From the NCBI GenBank assembly GCA_948567375.1, contig OX419755.1:13335001-13399000 (forward strand): a stretch of 64,000 nt of DNA. The letters are read 5' to 3'. This stretch comes from Lunularia cruciata (taxonomy: Eukaryota > Streptophyta > Marchantiopsida > Lunulariales > Lunulariaceae). The notes beneath the pieces were generated by a model that ran no database searches, was not told the DNA's origin, and saw nothing but the letters and a program-made list of their open reading frames with translations. The stretch's first letter is position 1, and each line of letters starts with the position of its first letter. This document shows positions 23,339 through 34,494 of this stretch, one piece after another. Made by a program: the position numbers and the translations under genes.

Positions 23339-24083
23339 TGTAATACCAATAGCTAGACATATGACCTAGATGTGAAATTTGGTTTAGTAACATCTAGAAT
23401 GATGTTATACATGATCAAAAAAATAGATTAAATAGAAGTATCAACAAAAGAGTAATTCTACTAATAGGGTAAAAACCAAAATCGACTTGAAAACCTTAGA
23501 ACCAATAGCTAGACATATGATCTAGAGGTGAGAATTGGTTTAGTAACAACTAGTAAGATGTTACATATGATAGACCAAATAGATTAGTAAGAGGTATTCC
23601 CAAAAGGGGACTTCTACTAATAGAGTAGGAATCGAAATATGCTTGAAATCTTTGAAGACAATTTCAAAGGCCTAAACAGATGAATTAGGCCTAAAAAATG
23701 TGCAAATTTCTCTCCAATGGAGTATAGGTTGGCCTTCCCCTCCCCCTTGGTTTTTCTCATTGAGAGCTTTCAAATGATATCTCACCCACGTGATTCTAAG
23801 ATTCATACAAGAAGATTCTCTAAAAGATTCCCTTTGGTCAAAACTTGTTTGACCAACCAGATAGGACGAGGACCAACATGTCATCCATCCAAGTAGGTAA
23901 TCCAAGGGTGGAGCTTGTTGACATGTCACCAATCTATGTATCTAATCCTATGGTGGAGTTTCCTTGGAGGAGATCCTCTTTGACTATATAATCAAAAGAA
24001 GGTGCTCCTTTGGGGCATGGGAATTTGAGCATGAAACTTGTGATTTTGCATTTGTGTTTCTTTGCTATCCTCAAAACATCAAA
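23339..24083 (+). repeat. R2a 5' LTR (family 2)
   Basis: Starts TGTAATACCAATAGC. U3 contains a tandem duplication with a 156-bp period: a unit starting at 23345 and again at 23501. A TATATAAT box lies at 23985-23992. The 3' edge is worn (expected ...ATTACA reads ...CATCAAA). Confidence 0.85.
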
Positions 24084-24099
24084 ATGGTATTTGAGTAGG
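24084..24099 (+). other. R2a primer-binding site, worn
   Basis: TGGTATTTGAG directly after the LTR resembles TGGTATCAGAG, the site complementary to initiator Met-tRNA. The related fragment at 14.47 kb keeps a better version, TGGTATCATAG. Confidence 0.6.
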
Positions 24100-24703
24100 T
24101 GTTTCAATCCAAGAGAGTGGATCACCCCTCTTGGAAGAACATTGGCTACTGAGACTAAATAATGTTGGAGCAAAAACCCATAGAGAAATTGATCAGAGAG
24201 GAGTGTTTTAGAGAGAGGATGGGATGGAGCCTCCTAGAGAATAATTTCTTGCACCTTGCTGTCCATTTTTGAATCCATTTCACATCAAGGTCATGTACAT
24301 TCAACAAGAGCAAGTGAGAGTATACTTCATTTACCATTTTGGAGTAGAGTTCATGGACATAGTGATGAATTCATCAAACCCGGTGATTCTACCTATAGTG
24401 ATTTATGATAGAGAGTGGGATTTGATAATCTACATCTTGTTGTGATGGATTTGAATGTCCCATGTCTAGTTGAGTGTTTATTTAAACACTCAAGTAGAAA
24501 CATTGAAGTAGAAATTCGTTATGTAGTTAGACCAAATGTGATGTTTAGAGATTTTGTAGTCAAGAACTTTGGTGAGGAATATTATCAACAAATGATAGTT
24601 TTTGAGGTCCCAATGGTAGTCCCAATAGTTTGTGCGCCCTCCCAAGTGATCATATTAACTCTTTATTGAAGTAGACAATAGCGATTGAGTGTTTGCAAGA
24701 ACC

Positions 24704-27700
24704 ATGGATCCGTAGTTGCAAGAGTTGATGCAAGGAATGCAGGATATATTGAACAAGTTTTGAGAGATTAAGATGACTATAGAGGCATTACAAAGTCAAG
24801 TGTAGACCTTTAGGAGTGATCAAGCAATGCAAGAAGGAGAACCATCTCAAACCCAATACCCGTGATTGTAGTACTTCGAGAGACACCCATGCATACAAAC
24901 CCAGTGAACGATGAAGCCACATTGCTACTATGGATGAAGAAGACCTGCAACATCGAGCTTTACAAGGAGCAGCATACAATGGGAGTAGTGGAGAAGTAGA
25001 TCTCAAGAATGAATTGATATTTCCAATTGTTATCAATTGAGATCATCAAGCATGCTATAGACATGTTTGCATGTGGGTACTTGATCAATAAAGCCCTCAC
25101 ATGGTATGATGTTTGGGAACAATCAATGTTGGCAGAGAGAAGAGAGGTCATGTGGATAGCAATGCAAGAAAGATTGCTAAAAAATTTCCAATCGGTGGAT
25201 TCCGTGCAGATGGCCTAAATCCGACTATGGGGATTGAAATAAAAGAACAATGTACAAGAGTATGTAAAGGCATTCTAGATCTACACATTGCAATAACCGA
25301 CATGAGTCCAGTAGAGGCTCTAGACAATTTCAAATGAGGGTTGAAGGAGTGGATTCGCCAAGAAGACATGGTACAAAATCCTTGCACGGTATTTGAAGCC
25401 ATTGCTTGTGTGTAGAGAATACCGGGGCACTTGGTGGAGGTGAAGGAGTAGTTCCACCTCTACATTATTGGGCAAAAATGCCACACATGGGTGGACCAAT
25501 ACCTATGGAACTGGGCAACTTGCAGTTTTGAGACCGAGGAGCAGGACCGCTTCAAGGAAAGTAGGGACGAGTAGAAGAACACAGAGCTGGAGTCCCATGA
25601 GGAGAAAGAACTCAAGGAGAACAATATCATTGTTACAATTGTGGCCGTATTGGGCACATATCTATCAACTATTGTGCTCATCTCCCTAGTGGCCCTCGGC
25701 CTCCATAAAGGTGATCTTTGAACAACATGGAGAGATGCATTGAAGAAGAGGATGCGGAAATCACCTCGGAAAATGAAGATCACCAATAATGTACCTTGTG
25801 GACTTATTGGCTCAATAAGGTAGCAAAAAAGTGAGGGGAGGAAGAAGACAAGTGCGCAAAGGTCAAAAGGCAACCTCGTAATTGATTGTCATGAATGGAG
25901 TCCTTGAGAGTAATCAGGTGAGAGTATTGATAGATTCGGGAGCAATAGAGAATTTGTTATCTCGCTGTATTGCAATAAGATTGGAGATGGATCTAGAGAG
26001 AGATGAGAGTGAAGAAGTAAAGTTACTTAATAGGCAAAAAGAGAGGATTGAATCATTACCTAAATGGGTAACACTCTTTATAGGAGAATATTAGGAAGCA
26101 ATTGAGTGGCAAGTGATACAATTAGCTTGTTATGATGCAATCTTAGGCATGCCATGGATGGAACATTATAACTCTATGGTAGATTGGAGGAAGAAAGTAA
26201 TGAGAACCCACCAATGGTCAATCATTGGGGTTAAAGAAAAATCATGTAAGCAAGAATTGCCTTTCTATGTCATAAGGATAGCAACTATCTGTATGATAGA
26301 TAGATGTTTCATGGGTCTAATAAGAGAAGTCTAGAGTGCACAACTTGATGGACAAATTCCTGAGAAATTGAAGGATGTGGTAAATGAGTTTCAAGATGTC
26401 TTTCTTGATGATCTACCCTTAGGATTACCACCAAAAAGGAGAGTAGATCATAAAATTGAGACACTTCCGAGGAGAACACCTCCTTGTAAGGCCCCATATT
26501 GCCTATCACCTCATGAGTTGGAGGAGTGTAAGACTCAAATTGAAGATATGTTATAGAAGGAGTTCATCCAACCCAGTGTATCACCATGGGGCTTCCATCT
26601 TCTTTGTGAAGAAGAAGGACGGTATAATGCGCATGTGCATTGACTATCGAGGCCTCAATCAACAAACAATGAAGAACAAATACCCCTTACCTCGCATGGA
26701 TGACCTATTTAATCAACTCAATGGAGCAAGACACTTCACCAAACTGGACTTGTGGAGTGGCTACAATCAAATCCAAATTGTAGAGGAGGATGTACATAAA
26801 ATTTCCTTTCTAACCAAGTATGGTCACTTCAGTATCTCGTGATGCCTTTTGGCCTCACCAATGCACTACCACTTTCATGAGTCTAATGATTGATATATTT
26901 TGTCCATATTTAGATAAGTCTATTATTATCTTCTTGGATGACATCTTAGTGTATAGTAGCACGATGATGGAACACAAATAACATCTATAAGAAGTCCTCT
27001 AGATTTTGAGACAAAATCAATTGTATGCCATAATCTCAAAGTGTGAGTTTGGCAACTCTGAAGTAGACTACTTGGGGCATAGAGTAAGTGCGGAGGGTAT
27101 CCAAGTACTGATAGATAAATTAGAGGTCATTCAAAAATGGAGTGCTCCAGAAGATCAGACTTAACTCAAGAGCTTCTTGGGGTTGACGGGGTTCTATTGT
27201 CAATTTGTCAAGGACTTCTCCAAGGTTGCACAACCTTTAACGACACTACGTGGCAAGGGGAAGAAGTGGACATGGGGAATCATACAAGAGTTGGCTTTTC
27301 AAGAATTGAAAACCACCTTACTACATGCACCAATCTTGAAGTGGTATGATCCAAAACGTCCAATCAAGTTGGCTACAAATGCATTAAGCATAGCAATAGG
27401 AGCTGTTCTACAACAAGAGTGGCATGACAAATGGCATCCAATTGCATATTTCTCTTGAAGTTATTACTAGCAAAGTGCAACTATCACACCACAAAACAAA
27501 AAGAGTTGGCCATTGTCCTTGCAACTAAGCATTGGAAGCACTATCTGGGCGAGAAGGCATTTGTAATAGAGACAGACCACAAACTTCTAGTCTACCTAGA
27601 GACGTAGAAAGATCTATCTCATTGCCAGATTTGATGGGTAGAGTGGTGACAATGGTTCAACATGACAATCATCTACATGGAAGGCATAAGCAACTTGTAG

Positions 27701-29165
27701 ATGCATTCATTTGCATGCCAATGGCAAACAATCTGGTGGTAGAGGTTAAGATTAACCTTGAATTCTGGCTGCTACAAAAATTGATCCACAAATTGTAGGA
27801 GTGCAATCATCCAAAGGCATCACGAGCACCCAAGGACTCACCTTTTGTGATGGTAAATATGGATCCCAAATGTCCTAGAATTATGTACTACCATTCTCCC
27901 AAAATGTCATGATTCTACCATTGTAGGTCATGTCAGAGTAGACAAAACCTTGGATGCAGCCCAGCGCCATACTATTGGCCCCAAATGAGCAACAATGTGA
28001 TGGAATATGTGCATAGCTACCTACTCTATTAACAGAACAAAGCTTCTAATCAAGCTCTTGTAGGGCTCTTTCAACCTTTTCCCACTCCTACACAACATTG
28101 GGAACAAGTGAGTATGGATCTCGTTTGTGAATTACCCAAGACCACCTCAGGGTTTGACACCATCATGGTCTTTGTGGACCGGCTCAGCAAGATGATTCAT
28201 GTATGCCCTACCACCAAGGATGTGATTGCTCCACAACTAGCTCTGTTATACTTAGATGTAGTCTTCTCTTACCATTGGCTTGTCTTGAGTACTCATCACC
28301 GATAGAGGCACTCAATTCACCAATTTGTTTTGGCAAACACTCTTTGGTTTTTGTCAAAACCAAGTTGGCAATGTCCACAGCTTACCACCCATAGATAGAT
28401 GGACAAATAGAGTGGGCTAATTGCACTATTGAAGACATGTTGCGTGACTTCACCTTAGATGAGCAAGAGAGGTGGGACACCTACTCCCGTTGGTAGAATT
28501 TGCTTACAATAATTCAGTGAATGCATCCACTTGTGTCACTCCATTCTTCCTCATGTATGGCAAGCATCCTCTCACACCTTCTAGCTTGATGAAGGGCCAT
28601 CCGGTGGCTACCAAGGTTGACGCAGTCAACACATTTGTTTCTAGAATCCAACAGGGTGTGGAGAGCGCCAAGCATAGATGTAGACTGCACAAAATTGATA
28701 GAAATAGTATGCAAATGCACACCATAGGCACATGGAGTTCAATGTTGGGGATCAAGTGTGGTTATCTACAACCAACCTCACATGAGTTGGCCCTCATAAG
28801 CTCAGACCTTGTTTTATTGGGCCTTTTTCCATTCTTTGTTGAGTCGACATTGTGGCATATCACCTCAAGCTACCACCACACATGAAAATCCATCCAATGT
28901 TCCATGTTTCCCTACTATGCAACTATGCTCCCTGATCAGGCCATTGTCATTTCATACAAGACATTTGACCTTGTCCGACACTCATCGTTGGCATGGAGGA
29001 ATATGAAGTCAAACGTATCCTCCAAAAATGCATCCGTGGCACTCACCATCCATAGGTACAATATTTTGTAGAATGGAAAGGTTACCCCTTATATAAGGCA
29101 ACCTGGGAGCCCACTGCCAATTTGACACATGCACCAATGTTGGTGCAAGCTTTTGAGCAATAGCT
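24704..29165 (+). pseudogene. R2a gag-pol, decayed
   Basis: Gag remnants run from 24704 to about 25.7 kb with many stops. The protease keeps its active-site motif VLIDSGAIENLLS (about 25.92-25.96 kb). RT runs from 26368: [39 protein letters not shown] and, after a frame change, [11 protein letters not shown], where the catalytic pair is intact. SEVDYLGHRVSAEGIQ and a LGLTGFYCQFVKDFSKVA connection follow, then RNase H (27.3-27.6 kb), integrase (from 28085; MDLVCELPKTTSGFDTIM and MVFVDRLSKMIH) and a chromodomain ending YFVEWKGYPLYKATWEP near 29.1 kb. In-frame stops include TAG at 26092-26094 and 26554-26556 and TAA at 27162-27164. The layout is that of a chromovirus. Confidence 0.8.
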
Positions 29166-29188
29166 TCAGAACGAGGATGTTGCATCTT

Positions 29189-29203
29189 AAAAGGAGGGAG
29201 GTT
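29189..29203 (+). other. R2a polypurine tract
   Basis: AAAAGGAGGGAGG directly before the 3' LTR start TGTAATACC, the expected primer for plus-strand DNA synthesis. Confidence 0.75.
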
Positions 29204-29946
29204 TGTAATACCAATAGCTAGACATATGATGTAGATGTGAAATTTGGTTTGGTAGCATATGGAATGATGTTATACATGATGGAAAAAATAGATTAGATAG
29301 AAGTATCACCAAAAGAGTACTTCTACTAATAGGGTAGAACTCGAAATAGACTTGAAAACCTTAGAATCAATAGCTAGACATAATGATCTCGAGGTGAGAA
29401 TTGGTTTGGTAACAACTAGAAGGATGTTACACATGATGGACAAAATAGATTACAAATAAGTATCACCAAAAGGGGACTTCTATTAATAGAGTAGAAATCA
29501 AAATATGCCTAAAATCTTTGAAGGCAATTTTGGAAGCCTAAACGGATGATTAGGCCTTGAAAATGTGCAAATTCCTCCCTAATGGATGATATGCTTGCCT
29601 TCCTTCCTCCTTTGGTTTGTCTCATTGAGAGCTTTCCAATGGTATCTCATCCACATGATTGAGATTCATACAAGAAGATTCCCTAAAAGATTCCCTTTGG
29701 TCAAAACCTGTTTGACCAACCAGATAGGATCAAGATCAACATGTCACCCATCCAAGTAGGTAATCCAAGGGTGGAGCTTGTTGACATATCACCGATCTAT
29801 GTATCTAATCCTATGGTGGAGTTTCCTTGGAGGAGATCCTCTTTGACTATATAATAAAGAGAAGATGCTCCTTTGGGGCATGGGAGTTTGAGCGTAAAAC
29901 TTGTATTTTTGCTTTTGTGTTTCTCTGCTATCCTTGGAACATTACA
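29204..29946 (+). repeat. R2a 3' LTR (family 2)
   Basis: 743 bp, TGTAATACCAATAGC ... GGAACATTACA, colinear with the 5' LTR and keeping the same internal tandem duplication. Confidence 0.88.
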
Positions 29947-31905
29947 ACTACCAAGCAAGAGGAAGCATTCTAGAAGTTGAAACATATGGTGTCTTCAAGA
30001 CCCATTCTTCAACCATATGATCCTCAACTACCTTGTGTGATTGATTTCGATGCTTCTAACTTTGCCATTGGAACTATATTGCAACAAATGTTTTTTGATG
30101 GATTACATCCCATTACCTTTATGTCTTGCCAATTGAACACCACAAAAATAAATTATTCTGCTCAAGATCAAGAACAACTAGCAATGGTATATGCCAACAA
30201 GGTATGGATGCATTATCTACTGGAGAAACAACTGGTCATGCAACTTGACCACAAACCATTGTTGTAGGCAATACACTTGGAGCACATGAAGAGTACATAG
30301 ATAGATGGGAGGAACAACTACAATTGTTTGACTTCAGACTTGAGTACAAACCTGGTTGGTTCCATGTCATCCCCGATGTCCTATCACAACAACTTGATTT
30401 GAAGTCTTCCTCCTCTCATCACAGTGACAATTACAATGAGGTCAATTGACTCAAAAGCCCAACTCAAGCTTAGGACATCTTTACAACAAGATCCCTTCTT
30501 TCATATGGTACAAGATTGTCTTGTAGTGGGTGATAATGAGTACAACACCTTCTTGTTCAAGGAAGACCTTCTATTTTGTGAGAAATGGATCTATGTTCCA
30601 ACCAAGGGTGATCTTTGACTTGTGCACCTTCAAAAAGCTCATGACTTACCAATTGTTGGTCACATGGATGTTGATAAGACCTTGGGTACCCTCCAATGCC
30701 AATGTTGGTGGCCCAACATGGCACAAGATGTTTGAGAGTTTGTGTGATCTTGTGAGAATTGCCAATGCAACAAGGTGAGCAACCAGAAACCGAGTGGACT
30801 CCTTCAACCACTCCCCATTCAATCTACTCAATGGGAACATGTGAGCTTAGATCTCGTTACCTCCTTGCCCAAGATGAAGCAAGGCCACACAACAATTGTG
30901 GTGTTTGTGGTTAAGCTTAGCAAGCAAATCCATTTGGTACTATCCATTTGGTACTAACCTTTGATATCATGGATGCTCCAACATTGGTAGAGATCTACTT
31001 TGACAATGTCTTCAAGCATCATGGGATACCCTCATCTTTGATTGTGACCCTTGATTCACTAGAAAGTTTTGGCAAGCACTCTTTGAGATACTCGGCACCA
31101 AGCTTGCTTTGACCATGGCCTATCCTCAAACTGATGGAGAAATCAAACGTGCCAATCGCACCTTGGAGGATATGCTTTGTGCCTTTGTCAATGTTAACCA
31201 TACCAACTAGGATGAATGTCTTGCAACTATTGAGTTTGCATACAATAATTCCAAACAGACAAGCATTGGCTTCTCTCTTTTCTTCTTGAATTTTGGACAA
31301 AACCAACTTGTTACAGCTTCCCTTCTTGCTCCTCCTCCATCTCATGTTCCTCACACTTCACCTTCTTGACCACCATATCTCAATCCCTCCAACAAGCTAA
31401 ATCTCATCTCCTTGTTGCTCAAAATTGTCAAAAACAATATGCAGATCACTATTATTGTGATCTCACCTTCCAAGTCAGTAATAAGGTTATGCTCTTCTCT
31501 AGTAACCTTCCCCTCCTACTTGATACTCAAGTCTGTAAACTTATCCCAAATTAGATAGGACCTTTTGACGTCACCCAAATCATTTCTTGTTGCTTATTGA
31601 TTTGCCTTGCCTTTGCCTATGCAAATCCCCATGTCTTCCATATTTCCAAGTTAAAATCTGAATCCATCTTCTTTTCCTCTTGTATCCAACCTCCTCTTCC
31701 TCCAATGCCTATCAATAATCATGAGGAGTATGAAGTTGATCGTATCCTTGCATGTTGATATATTCAACATGGCTACCAATAACACACTGAATACAAGGTC
31801 CTTTGGAAAGGGTATCCCCTTCATGATGCCACTTGGGAGCCTCTTTCTCATCTCCAAAATGCACAAATAATTATCCAAGAGTTTGAAGCTTCCATGGTGA
31901 CGAGG
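29947..31905 (+). pseudogene. R1a RNase H, integrase and chromodomain (3' half of the coding region)
   Basis: Resumes exactly after R2a. RNase H has SRPILQPYDPQLPCVIDFDA and KQLVMQLDHKPLL (29.98-30.27 kb). Integrase parts run from about 30.42 to 31.37 kb (VSLDLVTSLPKMKQGHTTIV; later FGTKLA-like and FAYNNSKQTS segments). After a linker, a chromodomain reads EYKVLWKGYPLHDATWEP at about 31.78-31.84 kb. Stops include TAG at 29971-29973, where related copies have a Gln codon. This is the rest of the polyprotein begun at 20.8 kb. Confidence 0.8.
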
Positions 31906-31931
31906 ACGTCACCAACTAGCGATGGGAAATA

Positions 31932-32342
31932 TGTAACAATATGGAGCTTAATGATGAGTTAGTCAAGACTAACAAAGTAGTGAATAGACCTAAAATATTC
32001 TAAAAGTATCTTGAAAGCTTCTTGGGAAGCTTCCTGGCTAGCTTTGCTTGCACCGCAAGTAGGTAGCTTCTAGAAGAAAGCTTCTTGGGAAGCTTCTAAC
32101 TAGCTTAGCTTGCATGCCAAGTAGATCACTTCTAGAAGGAAGTTTCTTGAGAAGCTTCTTGGTTAACTTGGCTTGCATTCCAAGAAAGTGGCTTGAGGGA
32201 GCTTCTTGACAAGCCTCTCAAGAGCCTTGTTTGCTACCTATAAATACCAGAGCCTAAGCTCTACTAGGCATCCAGAGTTTCCCTACATTCCCAATGTGAT
32301 CTTCCATTCTCCTCTTTCTCTCCTTGGTCTTGGTCTTTTACA
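31932..32342 (+). repeat. R1a 3' LTR (family 1)
   Basis: 411 bp, TGTAACAATATGG ... TCTTTTACA, colinear with the 5' LTR, preceded by a short purine stretch GATGGGAAATA. It keeps both TTCTAGAA motifs and the TATAAATA box. Confidence 0.85.
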
Positions 32343-32860
32343 CCAAGGGAATCTATCTCTATTCATCTTGAAGATTTATTATTTCACAATATGTTTACAA
32401 TCAAACACAAAATTCTCCATGCACCCAAAAGATACTTCTTAAAATGCCTTGGGCTTTGGAAATTTTATTTGCTTTTCTCTTTCTCAAAATGGTACTCTCT
32501 CTACCTGCTCTTGTTGATTGTCTTTCTCTTTTAACAATCAAATAAGGTGCTTGATTTGTTATTGCATAACAATGATAACTTGGACATCACTACCATGGTT
32601 ACTACCCTATCAAACTATGAGCAAATATCTAAGTTAACATGTAGATGAAACACATCCACCATTCTTTGTAAGTTACAATTAGAATATCTATGGTTCATTA
32701 GACAAGGTGATTCTATTTAGAAATTCTACCCCAAGTGTGGAACTTGATGAACTACATGAAATGATGTGTGGGTAGTACATGGAAATAGAAATCCTAATGG
32801 TTGGAGGAAAAGATTTGGTGGTCTATAAATTCCATCCATACCATTCTTACTCTAATACCA
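32343..32860 (-). pseudogene. R1b gag start, decayed
   Basis: Homologous to the gag 5' region of R1c (about 37.02-37.51 kb) in the same minus orientation. It continues the R1b gag interrupted at 20168 by R1a. Short frames only. The right end abuts the primer-binding site (ATTGGTAT-like sequence on the minus strand) of the 5' LTR. Confidence 0.65.
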
Positions 32861-32861
32861 A

Positions 32862-33215
32862 TGTAAAAGATCAAGAAGAGAAATAGTAGAATGAAAGACC
32901 GGAGTGAAAAATCACATTAAGACTCTCATATGAAGGAGACTCTGAATGTCCAGTATTAGTTTGGGTTATGGTATTCATAGTTAATATACAAAGCTCTTGG
33001 AAAGCTCCTAGGGAAGCTATCAAGGCAAGAAGCCGTCTTGTTGGTGTGCAAGCTAAGCTAGCAAAGAAGCTTCATGAGAAGTTTTCTACTTAAAATACAT
33101 GTAACTCAATACTTAGAAGGTACCAAGAAGTTACCATGATGCCTCTTGAACATGTTTTATTGTTTGTCTAATTTTTCCTATTTGCTAACTCATCTACTAA
33201 TTCCATATTGTCATA
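32862..33215 (-). repeat. R1b 5' LTR (family 1)
   Basis: Plus-strand reading TGTAAAAGATC ... ATATTGTCATA; on the minus strand the TG end is worn (TATGAC in place of TGTAAC). About 354 bp. It has lost part of the heat-shock-like modules compared with R1a. Confidence 0.75.
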
Positions 33216-34045
33216 CTATCAATGTTTGGGAGATGGCATGGGGCAAAGTTGTGCATATGATCCTTCCCAAAAACACTATCATATCCTTCCAATACGAAGA
33301 TTCCAAAAGGCAAAACCTCATGTACTCTCAAGCTAGTGTGGCTTGTAGTCACATCATTGTTGTTGGTGTAGTTTGTTGTAGATACACATACTCACTTGGA
33401 TAAAATTTACAAATCAAGGTTATAACCTCCTCCTCAAATAGTAACATATTGCAAGGTATCCTTATGTTGAGCAATCACTAAGTTCCCAAAGGCCATCAAC
33501 ATCATTCTTTGAAAGGTCTTTGCTCATTGAGAACATATGCTCACTCATACAACTAGATCATCTAAGTCCAAAACCAAAATAACATATTCCACCATATTGA
33601 GCTCAACATGCTCAACCAAACCAAAGACCTCCACCAAAGTCAATGATAACCCACAATAATGTAGTATCATGTACTTTGTGTCATAACTCCTTGTCTAATA
33701 TCTCGTACTAAATTGAACTACTTGGGCCTTAGTAACTCCCCTAAGTTAAACTGATCAACCATCTCATGCACGTGGATGCTTCACATAAGCTCTCTCCAAC
33801 CTTCAACTAGAACTCCTACAAGCTCTTCAGCTTGTTAAACCAAAATTTGTTGTAGTTCTACCTCAAGCACTAGAAGAACTCTACCATGGAGTTAAACCCC
33901 AATACTACATCACCTCTTATAATGGTACCTCCACTCATAATAGCACCATGTCCAACTAGTGCATCTCCACTAGATACACCAATGCTACAAGAGTTGAAAC
34001 TTGTGGGTACTTCTTGTCTACCTTTAGAAATTGCACTTGAAGTGA
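33216..34045 (-). pseudogene. R3a: family-3 pol end and gag, joined by an internal deletion
   Basis: 33216-33585 matches R3b around 54.33-54.69 kb (end of integrase), and 33586-34045 matches R3b around 58.39-58.85 kb (gag). The 3.7 kb between them in R3b, holding RNase H, RT and the zinc knuckles, is missing here. The right end is interrupted by the R1c LTR. Remaining frames are short and interrupted. Confidence 0.75.
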
Positions 34046-34052
34046 TGGATCT

Positions 34053-34477
34053 AAATTGATCTAAATTGAGAGAGAAATAAGAGGATAGAAGCTCACATTG
34101 GGACACTTGAATGACGGAAAACTCCAAATGCCTAACATGAGCTTAGGCTTTGGTATTTATAAGGAACATATAAGGCTTTTGAGAAGCTTCTCAAGGCGCT
34201 TCCTCAAACCACCTTCTTGGAGTGTAAGCCAAGTTAGCCAGGAAGCTTCTCAAGAAGCTTCCTTCTAGAAGTTGCCTACTTGGCATGCAAGCTAAGCTAG
34301 TTGGAAGCTTCTCAAGAAGCTTCTTTCTAGAAGCTACCTACTTGTGGTGCAAGCTAAGCTAGTCAAAAAGCTTCCCAAGAAGCTCCTTAGATACTTCTAG
34401 AATATTCTAGGCTATTTTGGTCCATTCACTACTTTGTTGGTCTTGACTAATTCATCGATAAGCTCCATATTGTTACA
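34053..34477 (-). repeat. R1c 3' LTR (family 1)
   Basis: Ends at ATATTGTTACA (plus reading). It carries three modules with GAAGCTTC and TTCTAGAAG, as in R1a. The outer end (about 34046-34060) is blurred by an ATCTAAATTG direct duplication, so the exact boundary and target duplication are uncertain. Confidence 0.75.
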
Positions 34478-34494
34478 TATTCTCCCACCGCTAG

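Larger units (their letters stand above)
23339..29946 (+). mobile_element. R2a: full-length family-2 chromovirus-like gypsy element (innermost)
   Basis: 6.6 kb with both LTRs (about 745 bp each), a primer-binding-site-like sequence after the 5' LTR, gag-pol in one direction and a purine tract before the 3' LTR. Flanking 5-mers ACTAT (23334-23338) and ACTAC (29947-29951) look like a target-site duplication with one substitution. The LTRs differ at roughly one base in ten by eye, so insertion is not recent. All coding parts carry stops. Confidence 0.88.
20169..32342 (+). mobile_element. R1a: family-1 chromovirus-like gypsy element, split by R2a
   Basis: Plus-strand element bounded by LTRs at 20169-20558 and 31932-32342. 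Its order is gag, zinc knuckle, protease, RT, [R2a inserted], RNase H, integrase, chromodomain: the standard Ty3/gypsy chromovirus order. R2a interrupts it at the RT/RNase H junction, where the left part ends in ...W-T and the right part resumes T-K-Q-E-E-A-F. Coding parts carry many stops. Confidence 0.85.
16717..33215 (-). mobile_element. R1b: family-1 chromovirus-like gypsy element, split by R1a
   Basis: Two family-1 LTRs in minus orientation bound this interval (16717-17088 and 32862-33215). Integrase, RT, protease and gag remnants follow in minus order from 17.1 to 20.2 kb, and gag resumes at 32.34 kb. The 12.2-kb gap is occupied by the plus-strand element R1a. Breakpoint neighbours (GAAGCTAGG before, CCAAGGGAATCT after) correspond to one continuous stretch, GAAGCCAAGAGAATCT, in the related element R1c near 37.02 kb. 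RNase H appears to be deleted. Confidence 0.8.
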
